Source: a virus. Taken from it: a stretch of 64,000 bases of DNA. Of the stretch, positions 42,317 through 49,876 are shown piece by piece (within the stretch, counting starts at the first letter, position 1; each line of letters starts with the position of its first letter). The stretch is taken from IMG/VR virus record IMGVR_UViG_3300007512_000001, positions 114,944 to 178,943 of that record; one strand, given 5' to 3'. The notes below the pieces were generated by a model. The model saw only the letters and a program-made list of their open reading frames with translations. It was not told the DNA's origin and ran no database searches. Made by a program: the position numbers and the translations under genes.

Positions 42317-43185
42317 TGGGTTTTCCTATACTACAATGTGAAAATGTTAGAGTTAAGCCGTGTAAGCACGGAGATTTTGCATATAATATCAAAGACACAA
42401 TTGTCGGTCGTAGTTTAGATTTATACGGTGAATATGCAGAGGCAGAACTAGCATTGGCATCACAATTATTACGACCAGGTGCTAAAGTTATTGATGTAGG
42501 GGCTAATATAGGATTACATTCTGTGTTTTATTCTAGAATAGTAGGCAAGGAAGGAGAAGTATATGCTTTTGAACCAAGCCATTTAAATTATTTTTTCTTA
42601 ATGACTAATCTGACTATTAATAGTGCATTTAACGTAACGCCAGTCAAAGGAGCAGTGGGAACAAAACGGCCATTATACTTGCCATTGAATAGAGTAGATG
42701 ACGAAATGAATCATGGCGCATTAAAAACATCTGACAATGATACAGGCAATGATGTAGAACGTTGCGCGGTGTTTAATTTAGATGATATTGGTCTCGATTA
42801 TTGTAATTTGGTTAAAGTAGATGTAGAAGGTAATGAATCAGATGTTCTACATACTGGTACAAGGCTATTCTCAACTCATAGACCATTTGTTATTGCAGAA
42901 TGCCAAGAAAACCAAAAAGAATTGCTACAAACTTTTAAAGATATGGATTATGACTGTTATTGGCTTCCCTCTCCGGATTTTAATCCAGATAATTACTTTG
43001 AAAATTCTGAGTGTATTTTTGTAGATCCCACAGGTGCTGTAATCAACGTTTTTGCCCACCCTAAAGAAATTGACATCAAAATAGATAATTTGACTAAAAT
43101 CCGCAAAGTTACAGATAAGTGGAAATCTCCAAAAACCACTAAAAAATCCAAGAAAAAGACTACTAAGAAAACTAAGAAAAAGTAG
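42316..43185 (+). CDS. FkbM-family methyltransferase with lysine-rich tail
   Basis: A 289-residue protein. AKVIDVGANIGLHSVFYSRI (~56-75) is the SAM loop, EVYAFEPSHLNYFFLMTNLT the strand-2/FEP motif of FkbM enzymes, and NLVKVDVEGNESDVLHTG (~160-177) the VDVEG motif. FkbM proteins O-methylate sugars or small molecules. The last ~25 residues are mostly Lys/Thr (KTTKKSKKKTTKKTKKK), an unusual basic extension that could bind nucleic acid or an acidic surface. It starts on the stop of the previous methyltransferase. Confidence 0.9.
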   Translation: MGFPILQCENVRVKPCKHGDFAYNIKDTIVGRSLDLYGEYAEAELALASQLLRPGAKVIDVGANIGLHSVFYSRIVGKEGEVYAFEPSHLNYFFLMTNLTINSAFNVTPVKGAVGTKRPLYLPLNRVDDEMNHGALKTSDNDTGNDVERCAVFNLDDIGLDYCNLVKVDVEGNESDVLHTGTRLFSTHRPFVIAECQENQKELLQTFKDMDYDCYWLPSPDFNPDNYFENSECIFVDPTGAVINVFAHPKEIDIKIDNLTKIRKVTDKWKSPKTTKKSKKKTTKKTKKK

Positions 43186-43219
43186 CAATTAGTAAGTCAT
43201 TGATTTTATTGGCTTTTTT

Positions 43220-43287
43220 CTTCAATGATTTCAAACACTTACCAAAATATCAAAAATAGTTGATTCTTCAATAAAATCAAGCACTTA
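43220..43287 (+). repeat. Pair of 22-bp direct repeats upstream of early promoter
   Basis: Copies at 43220-43241 and 43266-43287 share CTTCAAT-N4-TCAA-N-CACTTA (18 of 22 positions identical), with starts 46 bases apart. They lie 15-82 bases before the -35 box at 43302, a natural place for a repressor or activator. Confidence 0.5.
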
Positions 43288-43301
43288 GAGTACAAAAAAA
43301 A

Positions 43302-43329
43302 GTGACAGATCTGACAAAATCAGTATAAT
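43302..43329 (+). promoter_or_regulatory. Host sigma70-type early promoter (GTGACA-16-TATAAT)
   Basis: GTGACA (43302-43307) and a perfect TATAAT (43324-43329) with 16 bases between. The start is expected near 43336, 28 bases before the ATG at 43364. The in-frame ATG at 43328 lies within the -10 box and is not the start. Confidence 0.8.
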
Positions 43330-43363
43330 GTATATATACGCTAAAGAAACAAGGAGAAACGTG

Positions 43364-43540
43364 ATGACTAGAACAGAAATTGTAAACAAACTTCTTGAGT
43401 CTTACAATGATGAAGAAATAAAGTCAGTAGGAAATGCTATCGGCATAGGATATACTAGTCTTTGGAGACAAGAAGTAATGAATATGTTTGTCGAAGCGAT
43501 AAATGATTTCTTGTCAGACCCAACTAACAAGGAGCGATAG
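43364..43540 (+). CDS. 58-aa protein, first gene of early cassette
   Basis: AAGGAG (43351-43356) is 7 bases before the ATG. The protein reads MTRTEIVNKLLESYNDEEIK, then a GIGYTSLWRQEVMNMFVEAI helix. The first part resembles a small helix-turn-helix or arm motif, but this is weak. It is probably an early regulator. It is AT-rich like the bulk of the genome, unlike the next two genes. The AAGGAGCGA site for the next gene overlaps its last codons. Confidence 0.7.
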   Translation: MTRTEIVNKLLESYNDEEIKSVGNAIGIGYTSLWRQEVMNMFVEAINDFLSDPTNKER

Positions 43541-43786
43541 ATGCGTAATACTTTTGTAATCAACTTTCGAAACATTGCTGGATCTCAGCGTGAGACTTGT
43601 GTTTACGACGACACGCTGGTGGGTGCTGTTGGGCAGTTTAATGCCAATCCCAAAACCAGTGGCTTCGATACTCCGTTGAGAGTGCAGGCGTTCAAGGGCG
43701 AAGTACATTGGCCCGCAACTGGCAATGCCACGCGCCTCGGCACCTTCACCATGCAGGGACGATATGACGTCCCCCGCCAAGTTTAA
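43541..43786 (+). CDS. 81-aa unknown protein, GC-rich
   Basis: Begins right after the previous stop with AAGGAGCGA upstream. MRNTFVINFRNIAGSQRETC, FDTPLRVQAFKGEVHWP and a final RYDVPRQV suggest a small beta-sandwich-like protein. The base composition is clearly different from surrounding phage DNA: 38 of 60 bases at 43681-43740 are G or C. That points to recent acquisition. No function is known. Its 3' end is followed 26 bases later by the ATPase start with the same AAGGAGCGA ribosome site. Confidence 0.65.
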   Translation: MRNTFVINFRNIAGSQRETCVYDDTLVGAVGQFNANPKTSGFDTPLRVQAFKGEVHWPATGNATRLGTFTMQGRYDVPRQV

Positions 43787-43811
43787 TCCACTGACATATA
43801 AGGAGCGAATT

Positions 43812-44876
43812 ATGTCACACATTAAAGTCCTCAAAGGCATCATCAACCGTAAAGACTCTCCCACTAAGGATGTGGAAAATGTCATTTTCCCACTGGTCAA
43901 AAATTATCGTCCGTCTACTAAAGGCGGCGGCAAGATTACCGTAGACGGAACTGATATGCTGGGATTCCCGCAGTATACATTCGCAATCCAGGTTGAGTCT
44001 CCACTACATATTGAAATGGTGGGCGAGAGTGAAGCCGAGGAATATGCAAAGAAAATGGCTGCAGGAAATACCTCGTCTAAAAGTCCCGTTGTAGAGAAGG
44101 TCGAAGAAACTGACGAAGAGGTCATGAACCGCATTGAAGAGCGTTTCAGCATCCTCAACGAAATGACTGAAGCGACTATCAATGGTGATGTCCGTGCAAT
44201 GATTGTCACAGGCCCTCCTGGAGTTGGTAAGTCCTACGGTGTAGAGACCACCCTGGAAAAGGCCTCACTGTTCGACAAAATCAAAGGCACTCGTACACGA
44301 TACGATGTTGTAAAAGGTGCGATGACTGCTCTTGGACTGTACGCGAAACTGTATGAGTACAGCGATCCAGGCAACGTGTTGGTGTTTGATGACTGCGACA
44401 CTGTATTGTTTGATGACTTGTCACTCAACATACTGAAAGCGGCATTGGACTCGGGTAAGAGACGCCGAATCCATTGGAATGCTGACAGTGTCAAACTCCG
44501 TGCAGAAGGCATTCCTAATTCGTTTGACTTCCGCGGGTCAGCAATCTTCATCACTAACGTGAAGTTTGAGAATATACGCTCTAAGAAAGTACAGGACCAC
44601 TTGGAAGCACTCCAGTCACGTTGCCACTACTTGGACCTTACGTTGGACACAATGCGTGACAAGATCCTGCGTATCAAACAGATTGCCAAAAGCGGTGAAT
44701 TGTTCAACGGATACAAGTTTAATAAACAAACGCAAGACGAGGTTCTTGACTACATGGAAAAGAACAAAGACCGAGTTCGAGAAATGTCACTTCGTACTGC
44801 TCTCAAGATTGGTGACTTGCGTAAAATCTCCAAAGATAATTGGAGACGTATGGCGGAGGTTAGCATACTTCGTTAA
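43812..44876 (+). CDS. AAA+ ATPase of GC-rich early cassette
   Basis: A 354-residue protein starting at ATG 43812 behind AAGGAGCG; an in-frame upstream ATG at 43725 lacks a site and overlaps the previous gene. Walker A is GPPGVGKS (~136-143), Walker B NVLVFDDCD (~195-203), and a sensor-like IFITNVKF is at ~243-250. The N-terminal ~115 residues carry an HIEMVGESEAEEYAKKM domain and an acidic linker. The family is hard to fix: it resembles MoxR/CbbQ-type or replication-helper AAA proteins. It shares the GC-rich composition of the previous gene. A double hairpin follows. Confidence 0.8.
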   Translation: MSHIKVLKGIINRKDSPTKDVENVIFPLVKNYRPSTKGGGKITVDGTDMLGFPQYTFAIQVESPLHIEMVGESEAEEYAKKMAAGNTSSKSPVVEKVEETDEEVMNRIEERFSILNEMTEATINGDVRAMIVTGPPGVGKSYGVETTLEKASLFDKIKGTRTRYDVVKGAMTALGLYAKLYEYSDPGNVLVFDDCDTVLFDDLSLNILKAALDSGKRRRIHWNADSVKLRAEGIPNSFDFRGSAIFITNVKFENIRSKKVQDHLEALQSRCHYLDLTLDTMRDKILRIKQIAKSGELFNGYKFNKQTQDEVLDYMEKNKDRVREMSLRTALKIGDLRKISKDNWRRMAEVSILR

Positions 44877-44889
44877 CACCCGCCAAAAT

Positions 44890-44924
44890 AGATACTTATT
44901 GCCTCGCTCCGGCGATAAGTATCT
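44890..44924 (+). repeat. Long hairpin after ATPase gene
   Basis: AGATACTTATTGCC pairs with GGCGATAAGTATCT over 14 positions (one T-G pair), with a 7-base loop. There is no T tract. It stands 10 bases before a second, terminator-type hairpin. Confidence 0.75.
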
Positions 44925-44933
44925 AATACACTT

Positions 44934-44963
44934 GGGGAGGCCTAGTGTCTCCCCTTTCTTTTT
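44934..44963 (+). terminator. Rho-independent terminator closing early cassette
   Basis: GGGGAG/CTCCCC (44934-44939 with 44949-44954), followed by TTTCTTTTT. It ends 3 bases before the next ATG at 44967. Confidence 0.85.
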
Positions 44964-44966
44964 ATT

Positions 44967-46001
44967 ATGAATAAACCTGTCAAAGTTTATATAGACGACA
45001 AAAAGATTTATCTAAAACTTCCGTTTTCAATGACGGGATTAGACATTACTGAAAGATTTAGCACTTCAGATATACCACGCAGACTATTCGCACACGGTAA
45101 GCAAAGCAATACAGACTTGACTTGGGATGTAGAGCGTAAAGCTTGGGCTTTTAGTTTAGCAGAGATTAATTTTACTTTTATACAAGACTTTTTACAAAGC
45201 CTTGAGATTACCGAAGTAGAATACAGCAACGAAATACAAGAATATTTAGATACTATAAACGAAATAAAGCAGTCTGAAGATGAATACAGAGTTGAACTTT
45301 GTGTTGATAATAGTTTTAAACCGTATATTAAAAACGCATCACAGGCATTGTTAGATTATTTAGAAAAAAAAGAAATAATTGATCTTTGGGATTTAATAGA
45401 CAAGTCTGCAGAACTTGGTTATGGTTTAAGTAATAAAATAAAACTATTGCTTAACGATTCTGTAGAGCATATTATGGCATCCAATACTCGTGTGTCGTTA
45501 ACAGGCTCAGTAAAAGACAAGGAAAAGAAACTAAAGCATATGATTTTGTATGCTTTGAAATACAATAGACTTCCAATAGTATTTTATTCACCAGAGCGTT
45601 TATTATTTGGTCCAAAGGTAGACGCAGGCATTGCTAAACAAAACAGTGAAGTGAGGGCCGTAACTAAACAACAAGTAATGATAGATACACAGTTTGAACC
45701 GATGGTGGTTAAAGTAATAAAGCAGTTTATTAAGGATGATGCTATAGGCAAAGCAGAAAGAGTGTGTAAAAAAGACTGCTTAGTTTATTACGCTCATAAC
45801 GTTCAAGAATTAATAGAAAGCGAAGTAAACCCGCAGTTAATATTTGTTACAAGAATGGTTAATGAAAAAACATTCAACATTTATCTTGACCAAATACCTA
45901 AGGTATGTTATTATAATACTGTAAACTCGCCGCTGAGCGATGAGGATAAAAAGATATTAAAACAGTTAGGTCCTGGCCCAGCATATTATGCCAAAGTGTA
46001 A
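44967..46001 (+). CDS. Unknown protein upstream of uvsW
   Basis: A 344-residue protein I do not recognise. PVKVYIDDKKIYLKLPF, then LTWDVERKAWAFSLAEINF and FIQDFLQSLEITEVEYSNEI (residues ~1-95), looks like the DNA-binding N-terminal part of some SNF2/UvsW-type helicases. No Walker motif follows. Later parts include NRLPIVFYSPERLLFGP and LIFVTRMVNEKTFNIYLDQI, suggesting RecA-fold-like strands without catalytic residues. Its last 14 bases overlap uvsW. It may be a degenerate or regulatory helicase partner. Confidence 0.6.
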   Translation: MNKPVKVYIDDKKIYLKLPFSMTGLDITERFSTSDIPRRLFAHGKQSNTDLTWDVERKAWAFSLAEINFTFIQDFLQSLEITEVEYSNEIQEYLDTINEIKQSEDEYRVELCVDNSFKPYIKNASQALLDYLEKKEIIDLWDLIDKSAELGYGLSNKIKLLLNDSVEHIMASNTRVSLTGSVKDKEKKLKHMILYALKYNRLPIVFYSPERLLFGPKVDAGIAKQNSEVRAVTKQQVMIDTQFEPMVVKVIKQFIKDDAIGKAERVCKKDCLVYYAHNVQELIESEVNPQLIFVTRMVNEKTFNIYLDQIPKVCYYNTVNSPLSDEDKKILKQLGPGPAYYAKV

Positions 46002-47439
46002 GTTATATTTAAAAGACGAAGTAAATTGTAAATTTGAAGGATTAGATTTAACAGACAGACGAAAGTTAGTCGATAAATTTAAATTTGATATCCCCCACGC
46101 AAGATTTATGCCAGCAGTTCGTTTAGGACGCTGGGATGGTAAAGCGTCTTTCTTTAATCTTGGTGGTAGTACATATACAAACTTGTTGGGCGATATATTA
46201 CCATTACTCGACAATTACAAAATAGAATTAATTGATTATAGGAATCCTGTTGAACTAACTTTTGATAAAGTAAATGTAAACAGTTATAATCACGTCAAAT
46301 GGCCTAGCGGACATACGCATGAAGGACAGTCTATTGTATTACGAGATTATCAAGTTGAAGTAATTAATCGCTTTTTAGAAAATCCACAGTCCATACAAGA
46401 GGTCGCGACTGGCGCAGGCAAAACACTTATTACTGCCGCACTTAGTAATATATGCGAGAAATATGGGCGCACTATAGTTATTGTGCCAAACAAAAGTCTT
46501 GTGACTCAAACCGAAGAGGACTACATAAACTTAGGACTTGATGTGGGTGTCTTTTATGGTGACAGAAAAGAATACGGCAGAACGCATACCATTTGCACTT
46601 GGCAAAGTTTAAACATACTTACAAAGAAAACACGTAATGCAGAAGTAGATGTTACTATAGAAGACTTCATAGAGGGCGTGGCGTGTATTATGGTAGACGA
46701 AGTCCATATGAGTAAGGCAGATGTGCTGAAGCAATTGCTAACGCAACAGTTTGCTAATGTGCCTATACGTTGGGGTTTAACAGGCACAATACCAAAAGAA
46801 AAGTATGAATGGATGTCACTAAAAGTTAGTATTGGTGATGTAGTTAATAGAATAGCCGCCGCTGACCTGCAAGACAAGGGCGTCTTAGCAAATTGCCACG
46901 TTAATATAGTACAACTTAATGATTATGGCGAATATAATAATTATCAGAGTGAATTGAAGTATCTTTTAAGCAACGAAGATAGAATAGATTACATAGGCAA
47001 TTTTATTGATGATGTTAAAGATAGTGGAAACACTTTGATATTAGTTGATAGAATAAGCGCCGGCAAACTGCTTGAACAAAGGTTAGATGGAAGTGTATTT
47101 GTGAGCGGTGCTACTAAGGCAGATGAAAGAAAAGAACATTATGATGATGTTAGAACAGCAGACGCAAAAATAATTATTGCAACATATGGCGTTGCGGCAG
47201 TTGGCATTAACATACCACGTATATTTAATTTGGTATTAATTGAACCAGGCAAAAGTTTTGTTAGAGTAATACAAAGTATTGGCCGTGGTATTAGAAAAGC
47301 AGAAGATAAAGACTTTGTACAAATTTGGGATATAACTAGCACTTGCAAGTATGCTAAACGACATTTAACTAAAAGAAAAAGTTATTACAGGGAAGCAGAA
47401 TATCCATTTACTGTAGAAAAAGTGAATTGGCAAGGATAA
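45988..47439 (+). CDS. uvsW: DNA/RNA helicase UvsW
   Basis: Superfamily-2 helicase for branch migration and R-loop removal, 483 residues (T4: 503). The N-terminal domain (CKLYLKDEVNCKFEGLDLTD) precedes Walker A ATGAGKTLITAAL (~138-150), motif Ia IVIVPNKSLV, the DEVH box MVDEVHMSKAD (~234-244), motif III WGLTGTIPKEK, motif IV TLILVDRISAGK and motif VI VIQSIGRGIRKAEDK (~430-444). All helicase motifs are present. It overlaps the upstream gene by 14 bases. Confidence 0.96.
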   Translation: MPKCKLYLKDEVNCKFEGLDLTDRRKLVDKFKFDIPHARFMPAVRLGRWDGKASFFNLGGSTYTNLLGDILPLLDNYKIELIDYRNPVELTFDKVNVNSYNHVKWPSGHTHEGQSIVLRDYQVEVINRFLENPQSIQEVATGAGKTLITAALSNICEKYGRTIVIVPNKSLVTQTEEDYINLGLDVGVFYGDRKEYGRTHTICTWQSLNILTKKTRNAEVDVTIEDFIEGVACIMVDEVHMSKADVLKQLLTQQFANVPIRWGLTGTIPKEKYEWMSLKVSIGDVVNRIAAADLQDKGVLANCHVNIVQLNDYGEYNNYQSELKYLLSNEDRIDYIGNFIDDVKDSGNTLILVDRISAGKLLEQRLDGSVFVSGATKADERKEHYDDVRTADAKIIIATYGVAAVGINIPRIFNLVLIEPGKSFVRVIQSIGRGIRKAEDKDFVQIWDITSTCKYAKRHLTKRKSYYREAEYPFTVEKVNWQG

Positions 47440-47445
47440 TAAATA
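47439..47445 (+). promoter_or_regulatory. Late promoter ATAAATA 7 bases before ATG
   Basis: It begins on the last base of uvsW. The predicted +1 (~47451) leaves a 2-base leader before the ATG at 47453, and there is no Shine-Dalgarno site. Confidence 0.5.
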
Positions 47446-47452
47446 ATAAGCA

Positions 47453-47875
47453 ATGAGTTCACAAGTTAGCGATCTTTATAAAAAGTACCACGACTTAATC
47501 AAAGAATTAGACGATATTAAATTAGAACACAAAAGTCTAATAGACAAAATTGATAAGGTTAAACTTGAAAATAAAGATTTACAATCCGAAATTATATTAT
47601 TAGTAAAGCAGATGGCTTCACTGGAAAAACTCGTTCATACAAAATATATGAATACAGGTCCGGGCTCTCCATCTACTCCGGATTATGATGATGCTGGTAA
47701 TCCTACACGCCCTACAATTAAAGGTAACCCAATTCCGGCTAGATCAAAAGACAGAACACACCAATATTATATAATTAACCCACGAACAAAACAAATAGTT
47801 AAAAATCCAGATTACAAACCCAAACCAGCAGATGATCAAATTAGTGATCCTACTGATGATGATCCACCATTTTAA
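47453..47875 (+). CDS. Coiled-coil protein, unknown
   Basis: A 140-residue protein. Residues ~3-62 form a coiled coil with regular heptads (LYKKYHDLIKELDDIKLEHK then LENKDLQSEIILLVKQMASL). The C-terminal half is Pro/Asp-rich and probably disordered, with THQYYIINPRTKQIVKNPDY in the middle. It may be a multimerising adaptor. Nothing more specific is visible. Confidence 0.6.
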   Translation: MSSQVSDLYKKYHDLIKELDDIKLEHKSLIDKIDKVKLENKDLQSEIILLVKQMASLEKLVHTKYMNTGPGSPSTPDYDDAGNPTRPTIKGNPIPARSKDRTHQYYIINPRTKQIVKNPDYKPKPADDQISDPTDDDPPF

Positions 47876-47893
47876 ATTATAAGAGAAAACTCA

Positions 47894-48394
47894 ATGAGAA
47901 TATTAACGTTAGATGACGTTTCATACCCAATGAACGCTATGCCTGAAAAGGTAGATGATGTAAGATTTTGTATATTAGATAATAGTAATCCTGCCGATCC
48001 GGATTACTTTTTTATACCACTTATCTTTTTGGAATCTTTTAACGCACCGGCAGTAGTACTACAACTTGGTAAGTATAAAATTCCAATGCCTGTAGATTGG
48101 CATATCGTGGTAGGTAGTCCTGAAGTAGGTGATTTAGAAGTGTTGCCTCTTACTAGTGTAAATGATAGAGGGTTTGAAGCCTTTTTATACAATCCACTAA
48201 GTGGCTATATGCACAATTATGCGGAAATTGACATTGTAGATATCTATACAGAAGTTAAATGGTACTTTCCTAAACTTAAAACAGGACAATTACTGGCAGT
48301 TCCTTTACATGATGGTCCTAAGCCACAATGTGCTTATTTTATTAGTGAAATTAATAAACAATCGGAAGTTATTGATGTCACTCAAGTTATGTAA
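47894..48394 (+). CDS. Conserved marine T4-like unknown protein
   Basis: A 166-residue protein. MRILTLDDVSYPMNAMPEKV, then RFCILDNSNPADPDYFFIPL, APAVVLQLGKYKIPMPVDWH and VKWYFPKLKTGQLLAVPL make a well-ordered beta-rich domain. I associate this pattern with a conserved protein near uvsW and the late sigma factor in marine T4-like phages. It does not contain sigma motifs, so I do not call it gp55. SD-like AGAGAA precedes the ATG. Confidence 0.65.
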   Translation: MRILTLDDVSYPMNAMPEKVDDVRFCILDNSNPADPDYFFIPLIFLESFNAPAVVLQLGKYKIPMPVDWHIVVGSPEVGDLEVLPLTSVNDRGFEAFLYNPLSGYMHNYAEIDIVDIYTEVKWYFPKLKTGQLLAVPLHDGPKPQCAYFISEINKQSEVIDVTQVM

Positions 48395-48401
48395 AAAAAC
48401 T

Positions 48402-48445
48402 AAACAACTAAATATTCATATGAAAACAACTAAATATTCATATGA
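48402..48445 (+). repeat. Perfect 22-bp tandem duplication carrying late promoter and start codon
   Basis: Two identical 22-base units, 48402-48423 and 48424-48445. Each holds CTAAATA (48408-48414 and 48430-48436), five bases, then ATG (48420 and 48442). Only the second ATG is in frame with the 386-aa gene. An 18-bp palindrome (48433-48450) covers the second start codon. Confidence 0.85.
48430..48436 (+). promoter_or_regulatory. Late promoter CTAAATA 5 bases before ATG (duplicated at 48408)
   Basis: The predicted +1 of the proximal copy is the A of ATG 48442. The distal copy would start a transcript at 48420 with a 22-base leader. Confidence 0.5.
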
Positions 48446-49602
48446 ATATTCGACGAATTATTTGGCCCACGCTACTAGTAATATATCTTTCTTGTTTAAG
48501 CATAGTAGGTATAAGTGTAAGCCAAGCATACGATAAAACATATTCACTTCACGGCGTAAGATCATCGTTTCTATTAGGCAAGATAGGCCCACACACTGGC
48601 GATCAGTCAAAGAAGTTTAACACAACCTTAATGTATTTGTCTAACACTTGGACAGATGCAGAACGAGCAAACTTTAGACAACGACTAGTCAACACCGGTG
48701 ATACACATATTGATATGTATGTCCGTGCCTCTAGAGGTCATTTGCCAGGTGGTATAGTAGACCCCAATGATAACTTTAGGCAAAGACTTATAGAACTAAA
48801 TCAAGCAGGACTCAAACCTGTATTGTGGATGACACCCGAATCTGCACACAGGGATTGGAAAGGTAATGCCGCCCACCACAAGGTATTCATGGAGAAAATC
48901 ATCCGACTCTATGATGACCAAGCATCTGCCTATGTTGCTTGTCTAGAATGTGATGAGTATTGGTCACCCGAACAAGTGAATGATTATGTTGCTTTCATAA
49001 AGTCAAAGACAGACAAACCTGTTGCGGTACATTTGTCAGATGGTGTTGGTGGATACAAACACGATACACGATACTACACCAATGCAGATTACATCTATCT
49101 ACAAATAGGTAGACATACTACAGGTGATTACATATCAGATGTAGAGACAGCAAAAAGAATGTTGACTGAGGCATTGAAACTGGGCAAACCAGTAGTAGTT
49201 TCTGAGTATTCGTTATTCAGTGAGTCGGCACAAGCAAAAGCATTAGGTGATCTAATGTGCTCTATGGGTGCCGTAGGTACAGGCAATGGTAGAAACATAA
49301 CATACTGTGGCCATGAAGATGCACCTAAGAAGAAAAATAGTGATTCTGATACTGCTCTAGCAGTCATAGGTATAGCCGCCATTGCTATAGGCGCCTATTA
49401 CCTACACACTAGTTATGATTTTGAATTAAAGTTTGACTTGACGGACAACTATCAAATGTATGGAACTAAAAAAACATTCAATTTGTTTGAGAAAGATGAT
49501 AACTCATTAAACTTTGAGATGGATTTTTCTCATATAGTTACAGATGACTTTAATAGAAATAGAATTTTCTTTGGCTTTTCTGGCACATTTGGCAATGGGT
49601 AA
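48442..49602 (+). CDS. Secreted TIM-barrel-like protein, possible glycosidase/lysis enzyme
   Basis: A 386-residue protein. Residues ~4-26 are a signal peptide or signal anchor (RRIIWPTLLVIYLSCLSIVG). Strands with AGLKPVLWMTPES (~125-137), YVACLECDEYWSPEQV (~160-175, Glu/Asp at a strand end), KPVAVHLSDGVGG, YIYLQIGRHTTGD and KPVVVSEYSLFSES (~249-262, second Glu) follow a TIM-barrel glycoside-hydrolase layout. A hydrophobic helix (DTALAVIGIAAIAIGAYYL, ~310-328) and Phe-rich amphipathic strands follow. Substrate not deducible. It overlaps the next membrane gene by 8 bases. Confidence 0.55.
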   Translation: MNIRRIIWPTLLVIYLSCLSIVGISVSQAYDKTYSLHGVRSSFLLGKIGPHTGDQSKKFNTTLMYLSNTWTDAERANFRQRLVNTGDTHIDMYVRASRGHLPGGIVDPNDNFRQRLIELNQAGLKPVLWMTPESAHRDWKGNAAHHKVFMEKIIRLYDDQASAYVACLECDEYWSPEQVNDYVAFIKSKTDKPVAVHLSDGVGGYKHDTRYYTNADYIYLQIGRHTTGDYISDVETAKRMLTEALKLGKPVVVSEYSLFSESAQAKALGDLMCSMGAVGTGNGRNITYCGHEDAPKKKNSDSDTALAVIGIAAIAIGAYYLHTSYDFELKFDLTDNYQMYGTKKTFNLFEKDDNSLNFEMDFSHIVTDDFNRNRIFFGFSGTFGNG

Positions 49603-49876
49603 AATTTTAAAATTTTGGGAAGAGTCTTACTACAGTGACAAGGTAGCATTTTATTTTGAATTAGTAAGTTTTATTTTTACTGTAGCCGCGAGTTTAAATT
49701 TGGCATTAACAGCAGACGATCCTAATATGTTAATAGTATATCCGGCCTTTTTAATAGGATCAATAACAGGAATTTATGCATATTACAGACGTAAACTTGC
49801 TTGGCCGGTATTACTAACAGGTTATTTTGCCGTTGTAAATGTAATAGGAATAGTTGTAGCGGCAGGATGGTGGTGA
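49595..49876 (+). CDS. Small three-helix membrane protein (holin candidate)
   Basis: 93 residues from ATG 49595; the in-frame ATG at 49544 lies deep in the previous gene. Three hydrophobic segments are seen: ~18-36 (VAFYFELVSFIFTVAASLNL), ~44-60 (MLIVYPAFLIGSITGIYAYY) and ~68-92 (AWPVLLTGYFAVVNVIGIVV). A basic YYRRK loop separates the last two. Its size and topology match class I holins, but also other small membrane proteins. It overlaps the secreted TIM-barrel-like gene (8 bases) and the DUF115-like gene (10 bases). Confidence 0.6.
   Translation: MGKILKFWEESYYSDKVAFYFELVSFIFTVAASLNLALTADDPNMLIVYPAFLIGSITGIYAYYRRKLAWPVLLTGYFAVVNVIGIVVAAGWW

Noticed and set aside
43328-43363. ATG 43328 as start of the 58-aa gene
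   Set aside because: It overlaps TATAAT; ATG 43364 has AAGGAG 7 bases upstream.
43725-43811. N-terminal extension of the AAA+ gene to 43725
   Set aside because: It would overlap the previous gene in another frame without a ribosome site; ATG 43812 has AAGGAGCG.
47894-48394. Late sigma factor gp55
   Set aside because: The neighbourhood fits, but no sigma region 2 helices are visible; the protein is beta-rich.
49801-49866. Longer start of the DUF115-like gene
   Set aside because: The extra 22 residues are Cys/Arg-rich and lie inside the membrane gene; ATG 49867 begins at the conserved strand.
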